A stretch of 64,000 nt of DNA from DATKIY01 sp963726755 (GTDB lineage Bacteria; Actinomycetota; Actinomycetes; JAHEKZ01), in contig CAVSDB010000001.1 of the NCBI GenBank assembly GCA_963726755.1, positions 248,001-312,000 of the forward strand, in the 5' to 3' direction. This document shows, piece after piece, positions 30,716 to 39,045 of this stretch (the stretch's first letter is position 1; every line of letters starts with the position of its first letter). The translations under genes were made by a program, and so were the position numbers. Under the pieces are notes generated by a model. It was not told the origin of the DNA. It made no database searches and saw nothing but the letters and a program-made list of their open reading frames with translations.

Positions 30716-31915
30716 ATGGCCTACGACGTCGAGCGGGTCCGTGCGCTATACCCAGCGCTGTCCTGCGACCGCACCTGGTTGGACGGGGCGGCCGGAACGC
30801 AGTCTCCATCTTCGGTCATTGAGGCGATCGCTGATGTATACCGAACGGGAACCAGCAACGGAGGTGGCGGCTTCCGAAGCAGCCGCGCTGCAGACGAACT
30901 GACGCTGCTTTCACGAGAGGCCGTAGCTGACCTCGTCGGCGCGAGTTACCCCGAGGGTGTCGTGCTCGGGCCGAACATGACGACACTGACGTATCGGTTC
31001 GCGCAGGCGCTGTCGGATACTTGGCGACCGTGGAACAACATCGTGTTGTCGCAGCTAGACCATGATGCAAACGTGCGCCCTTGGGTTCAGTGGGCTGAGC
31101 GAGCAAAGGTCGATGTGCGTTGGGCTGTCGTTGACGTCGAGACCGGCGAACTTCCTGTTGAGCAGTACGCCGATCTGGTTGACGAGCAGACGAGTCTGGT
31201 AGCGGTCACCGGAGCCAGCAACGTCCTGGGGACGCGGCCCGATGTTCGCGCTATCTGCGACGCCGCACACAGCGTCGGGGCGCTCGCGTACGTAGACGGC
31301 GTCCACTCCACTGCCCATGGGGTCGTAGACATTGATGCGTTGGGATCCGACTTCTATGTGACGAGCGCGTACAAGTGGGACGGTCCGCATGTTGGATGTC
31401 TCATCGCGCGACCAGGACTGTTGCAGTCGTTGGAGCCAATGAAGTTGGCATCGTCGTCGAACGAGGTCCCCGACCGATTCGAATGGGGCACGCCCTCGTT
31501 CGCAAACTTCGCTGGCGTGACGGCGGCCGTCGAACACTTGTCGGCTCTTGACCCCGACGCGACTGGCGACCGTCGTGAACGGTTGGTGACGTCGTTGACT
31601 GCTGCAGAGGAGCATGAGCAGGAGTTGCTCGGTCGGGTGCTTGAAGCTCTCGAGACGGACGACCGAATCACCGTCTACGGGCGCCCAAAGCACCGCACGG
31701 CCACCGTGTTCTTCACCGTGGCTGGTCAGACGCCAGAGCAGACAGCCGACATGCTCGACGAAGCTGGGATCAACGCATGGAGTGGTCACAACTACGCCTG
31801 GGAGGTGACAGCCGCGCTGGGCATTCGAGACTCAGGCAGCGCCGTCCGCATCAGCCTCTCGCACTACACCAACGAGGCCGACATTAACCGCCTCCTAGAA
31901 GCCCTCACCCCCTGA
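30716..31915 (+). CDS. Cysteine-desulfurase-like PLP enzyme lacking the usual active-site Cys
   Basis: A 399-residue fold-type I aminotransferase-class protein. The PLP-binding motifs are present: SQLDHDANVRPW, YVDGVHSTAHG (Asp/His) and YVTSAYKWDGPHVG (Schiff-base Lys). It is most like the TIGR01976 cysteine-desulfurase-like group. In SufS the C-terminal loop has an essential Cys (GHHCA); here the loop reads SGHNYAWEV, with no Cys. The reaction is therefore unlikely to be canonical sulfur transfer, and the substrate is unknown. RBS GGGAG lies about 10 bases before ATG 30716. The dispersed repeat begins 20 bases after the stop. Confidence 0.85.
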   Translation: MAYDVERVRALYPALSCDRTWLDGAAGTQSPSSVIEAIADVYRTGTSNGGGGFRSSRAADELTLLSREAVADLVGASYPEGVVLGPNMTTLTYRFAQALSDTWRPWNNIVLSQLDHDANVRPWVQWAERAKVDVRWAVVDVETGELPVEQYADLVDEQTSLVAVTGASNVLGTRPDVRAICDAAHSVGALAYVDGVHSTAHGVVDIDALGSDFYVTSAYKWDGPHVGCLIARPGLLQSLEPMKLASSSNEVPDRFEWGTPSFANFAGVTAAVEHLSALDPDATGDRRERLVTSLTAAEEHEQELLGRVLEALETDDRITVYGRPKHRTATVFFTVAGQTPEQTADMLDEAGINAWSGHNYAWEVTAALGIRDSGSAVRISLSHYTNEADINRLLEALTP

Positions 31916-31934
31916 CTTTCCACACCCCTTTTCT

Positions 31935-32121
31935 AAGAACGACGCGTTGTACCACTCTGGTGCAACAAACTCTGCATTCATCCTGTGGATCCCGCGGGAT
32001 CCACAGGCCCCTTTGCCTGTGGAGGCCGCGGCCTCCACAGGGCTGAAGGTTGTGGATGCTGCGGCATCCACAGGATGACTAGGGAGTTTGTTAGGTGAGG
32101 AGGGGAGAACGCGTCGTTCTT
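31935..32121. repeat. Intergenic palindromic island: paired 56-bp arms around three hairpins
   Basis: The 396-base gap between the PLP enzyme and cpaF holds a composite inverted repeat. Arm A (31935-31990) and arm B (32066-32121, inverted) are 56 bp each, share AAGAACGACGCGTT, AACAAACTC and TCATCCTGTGGAT, and match copy 1 at 9248-9303. Between them lie a perfect 26-bp palindrome at 31982-32007 (core TGGATCCCGCGGGATCCA), another at 32016-32041 (core TGGAGGCCGCGGCCTCCA) and a 9-bp stem at 32051-32072 (TGTGGATGC/GCATCCACA). It encodes no plausible protein. A non-autonomous mobile remnant or repetitive extragenic palindrome is likely. Confidence 0.75.
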
Positions 32122-32311
32122 GTGACCGGGGCTGGGTGGTGACGGTCGGTAAATCTGTGGTCTCGGTCGGTGTTATGGGTGCTGCGTCGGAGTGGTAGTT
32201 GTCCACAGTTGATCAAAGTGAGTTGAGGAGACCCACAAAGGGTCCCTACCCTCGGCGAACGCTGCGGCGACAGGTTCGTAGTGCGAGTGGGCTCGGTGGG
32301 GTGGGGGTGCC

Positions 32312-33132
32312 GTGGACGCGCTTGCTGCAGTAGAAGACGAGGTCCGCGAAATCGTTCGGCGCCGAGGTCTCGACCCAATGGCTGACGCGGCGGCGATGCG
32401 AACGTTGGTCTCAGAAGTAATCGCCGACTTCGAGGAGCGCAGCCTGGGCGGTGGGCATCCGCCACTGGCCGATCCTGACGAAGCGGCACGCACGATTCTG
32501 GACGCTGTCGCCGGCTTCGGTCCGCTGCAACGGTTTCTGGACGATCCGGACGTGGAAGAGCTTTGGATAAACGAGCCCGGGAGAGTTTTCGTAGCACGAC
32601 AAGGGCGTAGCGAACTGACTTCGACGTTACTGACAACAAGCCAGGTCCGCGACCTCGTCGACCGGATGTTGAAGCCTTCCAACAGGCGAGTCGATCTAAG
32701 TTCGCCCTTTGTTGACGCCACGTTGCCAGACGGCAGCAGGATTCACGTTGTGATCCCCGACGTCACACGCCAGCACTGGGCGGTCAACATCCGAAAGTTC
32801 GTGCTTCGCGCCCACAGCCTCGCAGAACTCGTCAATCTTGACACGCTCACCGACCCGGCAGCGCAGTTTCTGCAGGCCTGCGTGGTGTCCGGGTTAAATG
32901 TCATCGTCGCCGGAGGCACGCAAGCGGGCAAGACCACCCTGTTGAACTGCTTGGCGGCTGCGATTCCGGCGTCGGAGCGGGTAGTAACGGTGGAAGAAGT
33001 CTTTGAACTCCAGATACCGCTGCCAGATGTTGTTGCGTTGCAAACCCGGCAGTCGAGCCTGGAGGGCACTGGTGAGATCCGGCTTCGACGGCTGGTCAAG
33101 GAAGCCCTTCGAATGCGACCGTCGCGAATCAT
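32312..33132 (+). pseudogene. cpaF: CpaF/TadA secretion ATPase, 5' part, cut by the casposon
   Basis: From GTG 32312 the frame encodes the N-terminal and first nucleotide-binding half of the Tad secretion ATPase: VAGFGPLQRFLDDPDVEELW, FVDATLPDGSRIHVVIPDVT, and Walker A GGTQAGKTTLLNCLAAAIPA. After PSRI at 33119 the frame enters the inserted element and terminates at a TAG at 33137-33139, just after the duplicated target bases. The Walker B motif (RIIVGEVR) is lost. The other half is at 45135-45563; joining 33132 to 45149 gives an uninterrupted 411-residue CpaF. As it stands this half has no Walker B and is very probably inactive. Confidence 0.95.
33119..33132. repeat. Target-site duplication, left copy
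   Basis: The 14 bases CCGTCGCGAATCAT directly precede the left terminal repeat and recur at 45135-45148 directly after the right terminal repeat. They encode the CpaF residues PSRI and the first two bases of the next codon. A 14-bp duplication is the length typical of casposon integration. Confidence 0.95.
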
Positions 33133-33175
33133 GGGATAGGAGATAGAGGGGCCCGAAGTGTCGTTTGATCTTGAA
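33133..33175. repeat. Casposon terminal inverted repeat, left
   Basis: A 43-bp terminal repeat starting GGGATAGGAG and ending TTTGATCTTGAA. It is a perfect reverse complement of 45092-45134. It includes an internal GGGGCCCG palindromic segment at 33148-33155. Perfect identity implies recent insertion or strong selection for end recognition by the casposase. Confidence 0.96.
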
Positions 33176-33483
33176 ACTGCGCGGACTGCAGGTGCATGTA
33201 CGTGTTCGCTAGTAAAACGAGACACCGTCAAAGCACTGCTTTATTGGTGAGCAGTCCGACGAGTTGATCCCGCTTCCCGCTGACTGAGCTCACGGGACCT
33301 CCTGGCGGCTGACGCTGATGTCAGACTGAACGCCGTCTGGGCGATGTCATCCCATCACTGTGCGTCTGAGGTCACCGCGTCATCCACGTTCGAGCCATCG
33401 ACCACTTGAGCAATGTGATGGCTTAAGATCCAAATTAGGCTGCTTTGTGTTAAGTTGCGCGCACCGACGAGGGAGTTGCGCCG
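33176..33483. other. Left-end non-coding region of the element
   Basis: These 308 bases between the left terminal repeat and the first gene contain no convincing reading frame. They include the AT-richer stretch ending near 33455, which may contain the promoter of the secreted-protein gene, and a GAGGGAG ribosome-binding site about 8 bases before ATG 33484. The weak stem CTGCT/AGCAG at 33237-33258 is not strong enough to call. Confidence 0.4.
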
Positions 33484-34140
33484 ATGGTTCAGTTCGGTTG
33501 GAAAGCTCAGACGTCCGGACGGGCGATGCAACGAACACTCGCGATCGTGTCAGTTGCGGCAGCGGTTTGCATCATTGGGAGCGCAAGCGCGTTGGCGGAC
33601 TGCCATGGTGACGGTGTTGACGCCGGAGAAGACACGGTCCACGCTGGTCCCGGCGGTTCCGATCAAGTGGGCAAGTGGAGCCTTGCGAACCGACAAGTGC
33701 GAGTGAAGGTCCACACCGGCAACGGCTTAAACAGTGGTCGATGTCTGGACTCCTTCTTTGACTGGGAAACGCATGGCGCGTTTGCGGGTCACTACGATTC
33801 TCGCATCGTTCGCGACTGCTACCCCGGCTCTAACCTGGAATCGGACCCGAATGGGGATGGCTACTGGGAAGAGCCCTCCGATTGGGGAAGCGCATCAGTA
33901 TCTGGCCTGAATAAGGGCATGGGCGCCAACTACGACCTCACTGATGGCGCATATGTTAGCGGTGGCCGCGAGTACTTCCAGCAAAGTGAGTACTACCCGA
34001 ACATCGCGGGCACATGCGCTTGGACAGCGGCTATCCCTTTCGATGCTGACCATGCATGGGACCATCGGCACTGGTTAAAGAATGCAGCGGGCGCCGAGTA
34101 CTACAACTCCGGCGGCGACGTCACGAACGCGTCTCAGTGA
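33484..34140 (+). CDS. Secreted protein, left cargo module (paralogue of the 43877-44488 protein)
   Basis: A 218-residue protein from ATG 33484. The N-terminal 39 residues (MQRTLAIVSVAAAVCIIGSA then SALA) make a long signal peptide, with the mature part beginning at or near ADCHGDG. The mature protein has several Cys and aromatic residues and the core NGLNSGRCLDSFFDWETHG then GHYDSRIVRDC. The same core, NGLGSGKCVTGYFDW and GHFDSRAARTC, occurs in the protein at the other end of the element, and in both the first mature Cys is residue 40, supporting both start choices. I do not recognise the family; function unknown. The lipoprotein gene follows after 13 bases. Confidence 0.82.
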   Translation: MVQFGWKAQTSGRAMQRTLAIVSVAAAVCIIGSASALADCHGDGVDAGEDTVHAGPGGSDQVGKWSLANRQVRVKVHTGNGLNSGRCLDSFFDWETHGAFAGHYDSRIVRDCYPGSNLESDPNGDGYWEEPSDWGSASVSGLNKGMGANYDLTDGAYVSGGREYFQQSEYYPNIAGTCAWTAAIPFDADHAWDHRHWLKNAAGAEYYNSGGDVTNASQ

Positions 34141-34153
34141 CAGGGGATCAACG

Positions 34154-35080
34154 ATGGTGCAACGAGTCTCCATGAGGTCATCTGTGGTAGTCGCAGGCCT
34201 GACCCTTGCGCTCAGTCTCACCGCATGTGGGCAGGGCTACGACAGCGCTGGCCCGGCTGCCCTCGACGACCCCAAGGTGCAGAGCGCAGCTCAGGACTCC
34301 CACGAGATCTACCAGCAGATCTGGGGAAACGCGAACGAGCGGGAAGCCTCGAACTTCCTTTCACATTGGACCCTTAACGGCGCTGTCGGACAGTGCATGA
34401 CCGACGCCGGTTACCCCTGGCACGCACCGATGGCGTACAACGCGATTGGTTACTCCGCCGACGGGGGCGGAGGAACCGTGTGGTTAGGCGCGATGGATCA
34501 GGGAGTTTCAGACTGGCTGCTGAGGTCCGATCGGCTGAACGAACCCGCTCAGGAGGCCATGAACTTCATCCCGGGCAAGAACAACGTTGTCCTCACGCAG
34601 GGCTACCGCGATCAGCTCGATAAATGCGACAAGCTCAGAGGTGACCCGGAGAGGAAGACAACACCGTCGGGGACAGAAGAGCTCAGCGGCGCCTTTCACG
34701 CGATGGTCAGCTCCGTCGATGAGGCGTTGGGAAGCCCTGAGGAGTACATCGACTGCATGAAGCGGGCCGGGTTCGATGTGAGCGACGCCGAATCCTTCCG
34801 CTCCTACCTGCTGGATCAAGCTCCACCGCAGGAGCAGCGTCTGGCCGACGGTTTCGCGACGTCTGATGCATGGCTGGGCTTTATCGCCAAGGAGTCGGAT
34901 GCACTGGACGCGGATCGGACGTGTCGCGGATCTCAGTACACCGAAGGCATGCGCACTCTGGGACCGAAACTGACGGAGTTTGCGTCCGAGCACGCTGACG
35001 CCCTGGCTGAGACCGATGCAGCCTGGGCGGCGATCCTCGATCAAGCCAAGGAATTGGGATTCGAGCCTGTCGGCGCCTGA
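34154..35080 (+). CDS. Cysteine-containing lipoprotein, left cargo module (paralogue of the 42969-43865 protein)
   Basis: A 308-residue precursor if started at ATG 34154. A lipoprotein signal (SSVVVAGLTLALSLTAC) gives a lipidated Cys at residue 25. The mature protein contains pairs of conserved Cys motifs: CMTDAGYPW, CDKLRGD, YIDCMKRAGFDV and TCRGSQYTEGMRTLG. The same four motifs occur in the same order in the lipoprotein at the other end of the element (CMDSLGF, CGKNED, CMKDQGFDV, TCRADIYAQGVNEL). It lies 13 bases after the secreted-protein gene and is probably co-expressed. Similar CM-x4-GF lipoproteins occur in actinobacteria, without known function. Confidence 0.82.
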   Translation: MVQRVSMRSSVVVAGLTLALSLTACGQGYDSAGPAALDDPKVQSAAQDSHEIYQQIWGNANEREASNFLSHWTLNGAVGQCMTDAGYPWHAPMAYNAIGYSADGGGGTVWLGAMDQGVSDWLLRSDRLNEPAQEAMNFIPGKNNVVLTQGYRDQLDKCDKLRGDPERKTTPSGTEELSGAFHAMVSSVDEALGSPEEYIDCMKRAGFDVSDAESFRSYLLDQAPPQEQRLADGFATSDAWLGFIAKESDALDADRTCRGSQYTEGMRTLGPKLTEFASEHADALAETDAAWAAILDQAKELGFEPVGA

Positions 35081-35205
35081 CGGGGTTGCAAGGGGCGGAT
35101 TGTCCACCGCAGCCAGCCTCGTGAGCCGTTGTTGTATGGGGGTCTAGACCTTCGCGCGCGCGTGAGACAGGCAACCACCCCGGGGCCACCGGCACTACCG
35201 TGCGG

Positions 35206-36126
35206 TCAGGGTCCGTTCTGAGGCTGATCGAGATTCCAGGCGTATGTCTGTAGGACCTGGATTACTGCGTCTGTTGTGTGCCGCGTGAACGAGTCCAACA
35301 GGCTGCGGCACTCTTCGGGGTGATGGTCGTTCAGGCCGAGTGCTTTGTGGGGTGGGTCGTCTGTGAGCGCCAGTGCAAAGTCGTGGACGAAGTGTGAGTC
35401 CTTCGCGTCTTCACCGGACAGGATCACGCTCGCGCCGACCTCGGTTGCCGCACCAGACCGCATGCTGATGTCGGCACCCTCGTTGCTCGTGAAGTAGAAG
35501 ATGTCGGTGCGGAATCCGAACAGCGTGAGGCGCCTGTGCTTGTCGAGGTTGTGAAGTGCTCTCATGCGTTGCAGGGATGACCATTCGTATTCTTGGGCGT
35601 ATCTCTTTGTTCGCTCGGCCTCAGCGATTCCTGTTCCGACCATGATCCAGCGGTAGGGCTGCGCGACGATGAACGCCTTGCGTGCTGGCTCCGCGTACAA
35701 GGTCCCCCTCAGTTTCTCCCATTTGTTAGGTCTCGGTTTTTGACCGAAGAAGCGGTCGAGGCGGTCGGGGGATTCGCAGATCGGGAAGCTGGTGGCCTGC
35801 TCTTCATCATCGGTCAGGTCGCTTCCTTTTGAGTGACGCGCCAACGCGAATGCGACTGAATCTAAGGCTGACGAAAGGTTGTGGAGGAAGTCGCCCAGGG
35901 TCGTGCTCAACTCACCGGGTGGGAGCCGATGAAGGGTCGGCCGGTGTTCGACATCTGTCGAGTCGGGTGACTCGATTCGTTCGATTGTTATTGGGTCCGT
36001 GGACAGAAAGTCAGCGACTTGTGAGTCGAACTGAGCCCGGTGCGTCTGCGCTCGTCGTAACTTGACCTCCCACGGGTTGTCGCCCTGTGGGTCGAACTGG
36101 GGTGGGTCTGTCGGCGTCACAATCAT
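35206..36126 (-). CDS. Uncharacterised protein with HNLxSALD and HNLDKHR motifs
   Basis: A 306-residue minus-strand protein, soluble and charged. Two motifs stand out: GDFLHNLSSALDSVAFALAR (about 78-97) and MRALHNLDKHRRLTLFGF (about 190-207), which I know from a broad group of uncharacterised bacterial proteins. Its helical H-N-x-D pairs are reminiscent of HEPN-like RNases, but I cannot confirm that fold. It begins 31 bases after the casposase gene stop and probably belongs to the same transcript. Possible roles are toxin, host-interaction or accessory replication protein; none is demonstrated. Confidence 0.6.
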   Translation of the reverse strand: MIVTPTDPPQFDPQGDNPWEVKLRRAQTHRAQFDSQVADFLSTDPITIERIESPDSTDVEHRPTLHRLPPGELSTTLGDFLHNLSSALDSVAFALARHSKGSDLTDDEEQATSFPICESPDRLDRFFGQKPRPNKWEKLRGTLYAEPARKAFIVAQPYRWIMVGTGIAEAERTKRYAQEYEWSSLQRMRALHNLDKHRRLTLFGFRTDIFYFTSNEGADISMRSGAATEVGASVILSGEDAKDSHFVHDFALALTDDPPHKALGLNDHHPEECRSLLDSFTRHTTDAVIQVLQTYAWNLDQPQNGP

Positions 36127-36157
36127 GGGACGGAGGCTAGCGACTGTTTCTTCTTCG

Positions 36158-37696
36158 CTATTTATGCGGCAATGTCGTGAGGGTCTGCCAGTGCCGGGGG
36201 TGGGGGGTCAAGTTGCCTTCTCGTATCCGCCAGGCTGCGTCCGTTGAGACGCCGATGGCCTCCGCAATTTGTGCGATGGGCAAGCCTTGCAACCCGCTGA
36301 GAACGCGTGTCCGGTACAACTCGCGGTCGATATTCGCCTCGGGGTTGTCTAACTCCCATGCGTTGGCTTCAGCCACGTTCAGCGAAGCCTTCGCTGCTCG
36401 CATTGTCGAACCGTCCGGCTTCGGCTTCCTCGTCTGCAATTCGGCAAGTCGCTTCCGCGCGAGTTCGAGACGTTCATGCGTGATGGTGCGGCGTTCAATC
36501 AGATGGCAATCTGGGCAGCGGAGCCGCCTCCGATCTGCCAGTGGCTGTCCGCAGTCTGGGCAACGAGCCTGGGGTCGCACTGCCTTGACCGATGATTTCC
36601 GATTACGTGGTGAGGTTTTGGGCTTGCCGGTGATGGGCCTGCGTTTCGGCGGCTTCCCGCCGGAAGCGTCAACAAGGGCGTGGGCGATGGATTCGACGTG
36701 CGGTCCAAGTGCGCGTGCCCATGATGGGATGGTCTCGGCGAGTTCGTGGGTGAGTGGTGCAAGGAGTCGGCACAGCCCCGTGGGAGTTTCGTAGAAGTCG
36801 TTCCGGGTGAACACGTGTGAGTGCAGCAGGTCGAGGAGATATTCGTCGATGTCGGGGCGGATGGTTTCGAGCAAGTCGAGAGCCAATGAATCACGCCCGG
36901 GCTTGTCGACGTGAAGTAAACCGAGGGCGGGGTCGAGCCCGAGGGTGTGACAGGCGAGAGTGGCTTCAGTTTCAGCCAGGGCATACAAGTAGTTCGCGAT
37001 CGCATTCGTCGGATGCGTGGCAGATCTGGGCGAGTTGTAGTCGGTGAGCACTGAGGCTCGCTGGGCGTAGCGGATCCAGGCTTTCGGAATTCTTGACACA
37101 TCTGACTTGGCGAAGGTAAGGGGTAACCCGGTCCAGGCTTTGAAGTAAGCGGCTGCGGCGTTGGCTTCGCACAGCAGCGCGCGTCGCACCTCTGTCACGG
37201 AGGCAAGTTCTGTGCGTGCTTGTTCGATGGACTCGACGGCATTGGCGTCGCCAAATCGATCGCGTGCGATTCGTAGCTGTCCGGCAAGCTTGACGTCGAG
37301 GATCTGCCTCACGAGGACGGTCTGTAGATCTGTGTCGAGAGTCAGGGCTTGCGCCCGACGTAGCCGAGCGTCGTGATGGGTGTGTGGGGCGGCTACCGCG
37401 ACGACACTTGGTTTGGACTGGTCAATGACGACGACTGCGATGTTGACATCACGGCACCAGCGGAACGCTTCGAGTGTGAGGCTGCCGGACTGGCCCAGGA
37501 TGACGAGTCGTCTGATGGTTCGGTCAGCGCGGGCGATGCGTCGTTCACGTCTGGTGCTACCGATTCCGTCGGCGATGACCAGGTGGCCGCGGTTGACGTG
37601 CACGCTGAGGCCGTGGCCGTCGGCAACGCAGATGGTGGGGTCTCGTGGGTCGCGATCGTAGATGGTGGCGACGTCGGGGCAGAATGTGTCAGGCAT
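36158..37696 (-). CDS. cas1: Casposase: Cas1-family integrase with zinc-ribbon and HTH
   Basis: I take ATG 37696 (GGAAGAAGGAAC 8-18 bases upstream) giving 512 residues; an upstream frame start at 37744 adds 16 unlikely residues. The Cas1 core is complete: Glu177 in RRALLCEANAAAAYF, His262 in LGLLHVDKPGRDSLALDLLE and the acidic Asp274/Glu277 that complete the metal site. After about residue 340 comes a basic linker, a zinc ribbon with Cys379/382/394/397 (CPDC...CPDC), a charged helix and an HTH (GLPIAQIAEAIGVSTDAAWR, 471-490). Extra zinc and HTH domains are found in casposases and solo Cas1 proteins. It should cut and join element ends to a target, generating the 14-bp duplication. No Cas2 partner is encoded. 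Confidence 0.93.
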   Translation of the reverse strand: MPDTFCPDVATIYDRDPRDPTICVADGHGLSVHVNRGHLVIADGIGSTRRERRIARADRTIRRLVILGQSGSLTLEAFRWCRDVNIAVVVIDQSKPSVVAVAAPHTHHDARLRRAQALTLDTDLQTVLVRQILDVKLAGQLRIARDRFGDANAVESIEQARTELASVTEVRRALLCEANAAAAYFKAWTGLPLTFAKSDVSRIPKAWIRYAQRASVLTDYNSPRSATHPTNAIANYLYALAETEATLACHTLGLDPALGLLHVDKPGRDSLALDLLETIRPDIDEYLLDLLHSHVFTRNDFYETPTGLCRLLAPLTHELAETIPSWARALGPHVESIAHALVDASGGKPPKRRPITGKPKTSPRNRKSSVKAVRPQARCPDCGQPLADRRRLRCPDCHLIERRTITHERLELARKRLAELQTRKPKPDGSTMRAAKASLNVAEANAWELDNPEANIDRELYRTRVLSGLQGLPIAQIAEAIGVSTDAAWRIREGNLTPHPRHWQTLTTLPHK

Positions 37697-37779
37697 GAGG
37701 AAGGTTCCTTCTTCCTTGTGCAGCCTCGGGCGGTGTTCAAGCACCGTCCGAGGCGCTGTCTTTTATTGTGCTCCCAATT

Positions 37780-38274
37780 CTAGACGGTGATGACGTTCTT
37801 GTTGTCGAGCAACGCCTTTAGGTACTTGGTCGTTCTGGTGCTTGCATTGAGTTTCACCTGGTAAGCGCAGTTGCGACCTGGACAGTGGTAGGTGAACGAC
37901 CCGCGACCGTCGTTGGTGTGGGTTTCCTTCATGCGGCCCTTGTCATCGGCGACGAGCACAGTGTGCGGGACGACACCGTCGACCGGGTGGCGCAACTTCA
38001 CCACGGGCATGGCTACATGGTGTCCGTAGGACAGTTCCCATTTCCCGAGCCAGTACCCGCAGCGATGACACTGAACACGTAGGACCGGCAGTCCCGGGTG
38101 CTGCAGCAGCCACTGCTTCCACTGATCGGTGGCGAGCTCAGCGAACAAAGAGTTGTTGGTTGACGAAGTCAGCGCGTTACCGGTTCTGAGCCAGTCCAAA
38201 GCCTGATTGAGCTCCTCAACGGGTGGGTATCCGGGCCGTCGATACCTCTTGGCGCTGGCTTCATCGGTGTTCAC
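37780..38274 (-). CDS. Zinc-finger protein upstream of the casposase
   Basis: A 164-residue minus-strand protein. The C-terminal half has two Cys pairs, CHRCGYW at about 90 and CPGRNCAYQ at about 135, with basic KLNASTRTTKYLKAL at the end, a pattern typical of zinc-ribbon nucleic-acid-binding proteins. The N-terminal half is helical (EELNQALDWLRTGNALTSST). It is the first gene of the leftward unit with cas1 (83 bases downstream) and the HNL/SALD gene. A role as casposase accessory or regulator is suggested only by position. Confidence 0.6.
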   Translation of the reverse strand: MNTDEASAKRYRRPGYPPVEELNQALDWLRTGNALTSSTNNSLFAELATDQWKQWLLQHPGLPVLRVQCHRCGYWLGKWELSYGHHVAMPVVKLRHPVDGVVPHTVLVADDKGRMKETHTNDGRGSFTYHCPGRNCAYQVKLNASTRTTKYLKALLDNKNVITV

Positions 38275-38488
38275 CGTGGCACAATACGTCGCAACAACTT
38301 CATATACCGGAGCGCCCGGCTCCTATTTGAACCGCGGGCCCTTGCCTTCCCTCAGCGGGGTGGGCTGACGTCGGCATGATCGACGGTGACAGGGTCGCCC
38401 GCGGTTTTTGCATGTCTAGTGCGCTCCTGACGCCGCTTTGTTCTGTGCCGACAACCCCCCGTCGGAACACACGAATGGAGCCCGACCC
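38275..38488. promoter_or_regulatory. Divergent control region between the leftward Cas1 unit and the rightward HNH-Pol unit
   Basis: The 214-base gap separates the two transcription units of the element core, so both sets of core promoters are expected here. A stem CCGAC/GTCGG (38449-38466, loop AACCCCCC) lies in the leader of the first rightward gene, and GGAG precedes its ATG by 8 bases. I see no recognisable operator, tRNA or riboswitch. Confidence 0.35.
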
Positions 38489-38788
38489 ATGTCCACCCTT
38501 GTTGAATCCTTGCGAGAAAGCGCCGACCAACTACGCGACCTTGCTGAAGTTTTGCCAGAGATGCCCGACCGCTGTGACCCGAGGTTAAGAATCGCGTTAC
38601 TTGAACTGGCCTCAATGGCAGACCTCTGCGTTGTCACCTTGTACGTGTTGGGTGAGGAGTCGCTGACACCCGATCGAGTCGTGGCGCTGAGGATGTGGCA
38701 CAACACCGCCAACATGGCCGTCGATCTGGCGACAACCGCGTTACTTAACGCACGCCGTAACCCTGACACCCAGGGCGGTCAGTCATGA
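38489..38788 (+). CDS. Small helical protein, casposon core unit (1 of 3)
   Basis: A 99-residue protein from ATG 38489, with GGAG 8 bases upstream. It looks helical: STLVESLRESADQLRDLAEV, then a long hydrophobic helix ending YVLGEESLTPDRVVALR, and MWHNTANMAVDLATTALLNA. No Cys pairs or known motif. It overlaps the next gene by ATGA and heads a tightly packed rightward unit that ends with HNH and DNA polymerase, so a helper role in replication or integration is plausible but unproven. Confidence 0.55.
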   Translation: MSTLVESLRESADQLRDLAEVLPEMPDRCDPRLRIALLELASMADLCVVTLYVLGEESLTPDRVVALRMWHNTANMAVDLATTALLNARRNPDTQGGQS

Positions 38789-39045
38789 CACGTCGTGCCA
38801 TGCGAGTCCTCACCACAGAAGGACCGATGTGGATCCGAAACCTCACCGACGAGGAGGCTTCGCTGGTTGGCAGCCACCAGAACGCAGTAGGCGACTTCGT
38901 CCGCAATAACAGGTCACAGGCACTAGCCAACTTCACACACGTCAGCGTCGCTGGCCACCGCTTAGAAACACGCCTTCCACAGTTGGAGGCGTGGGCGATG
39001 ACCGACGAGCTGAGCTACGAATCAATCTACGAGGACCCACAATGA
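38785..39045 (+). CDS. Small protein, casposon core unit (2 of 3)
   Basis: An 86-residue protein, overlapping its neighbours by ATGA on both sides (start 38785, stop 39043-39045). It is mixed charged and aromatic (MWIRNLTDEEASLVGSHQNA then VGDFVRNNRSQALANFTHVS). No known domain is visible. Tight coupling on both sides argues that it is a genuine gene despite its size. Confidence 0.5.
   Translation: MTRRAMRVLTTEGPMWIRNLTDEEASLVGSHQNAVGDFVRNNRSQALANFTHVSVAGHRLETRLPQLEAWAMTDELSYESIYEDPQ

Noticed and set aside
36158..37696. A CRISPR-Cas adaptation locus
   Set aside because: A cas1-family gene is present, but no cas2, no effector genes and no direct-repeat array occur anywhere in the window, and the gene lies inside an inverted-repeat element with polymerase and HNH genes.
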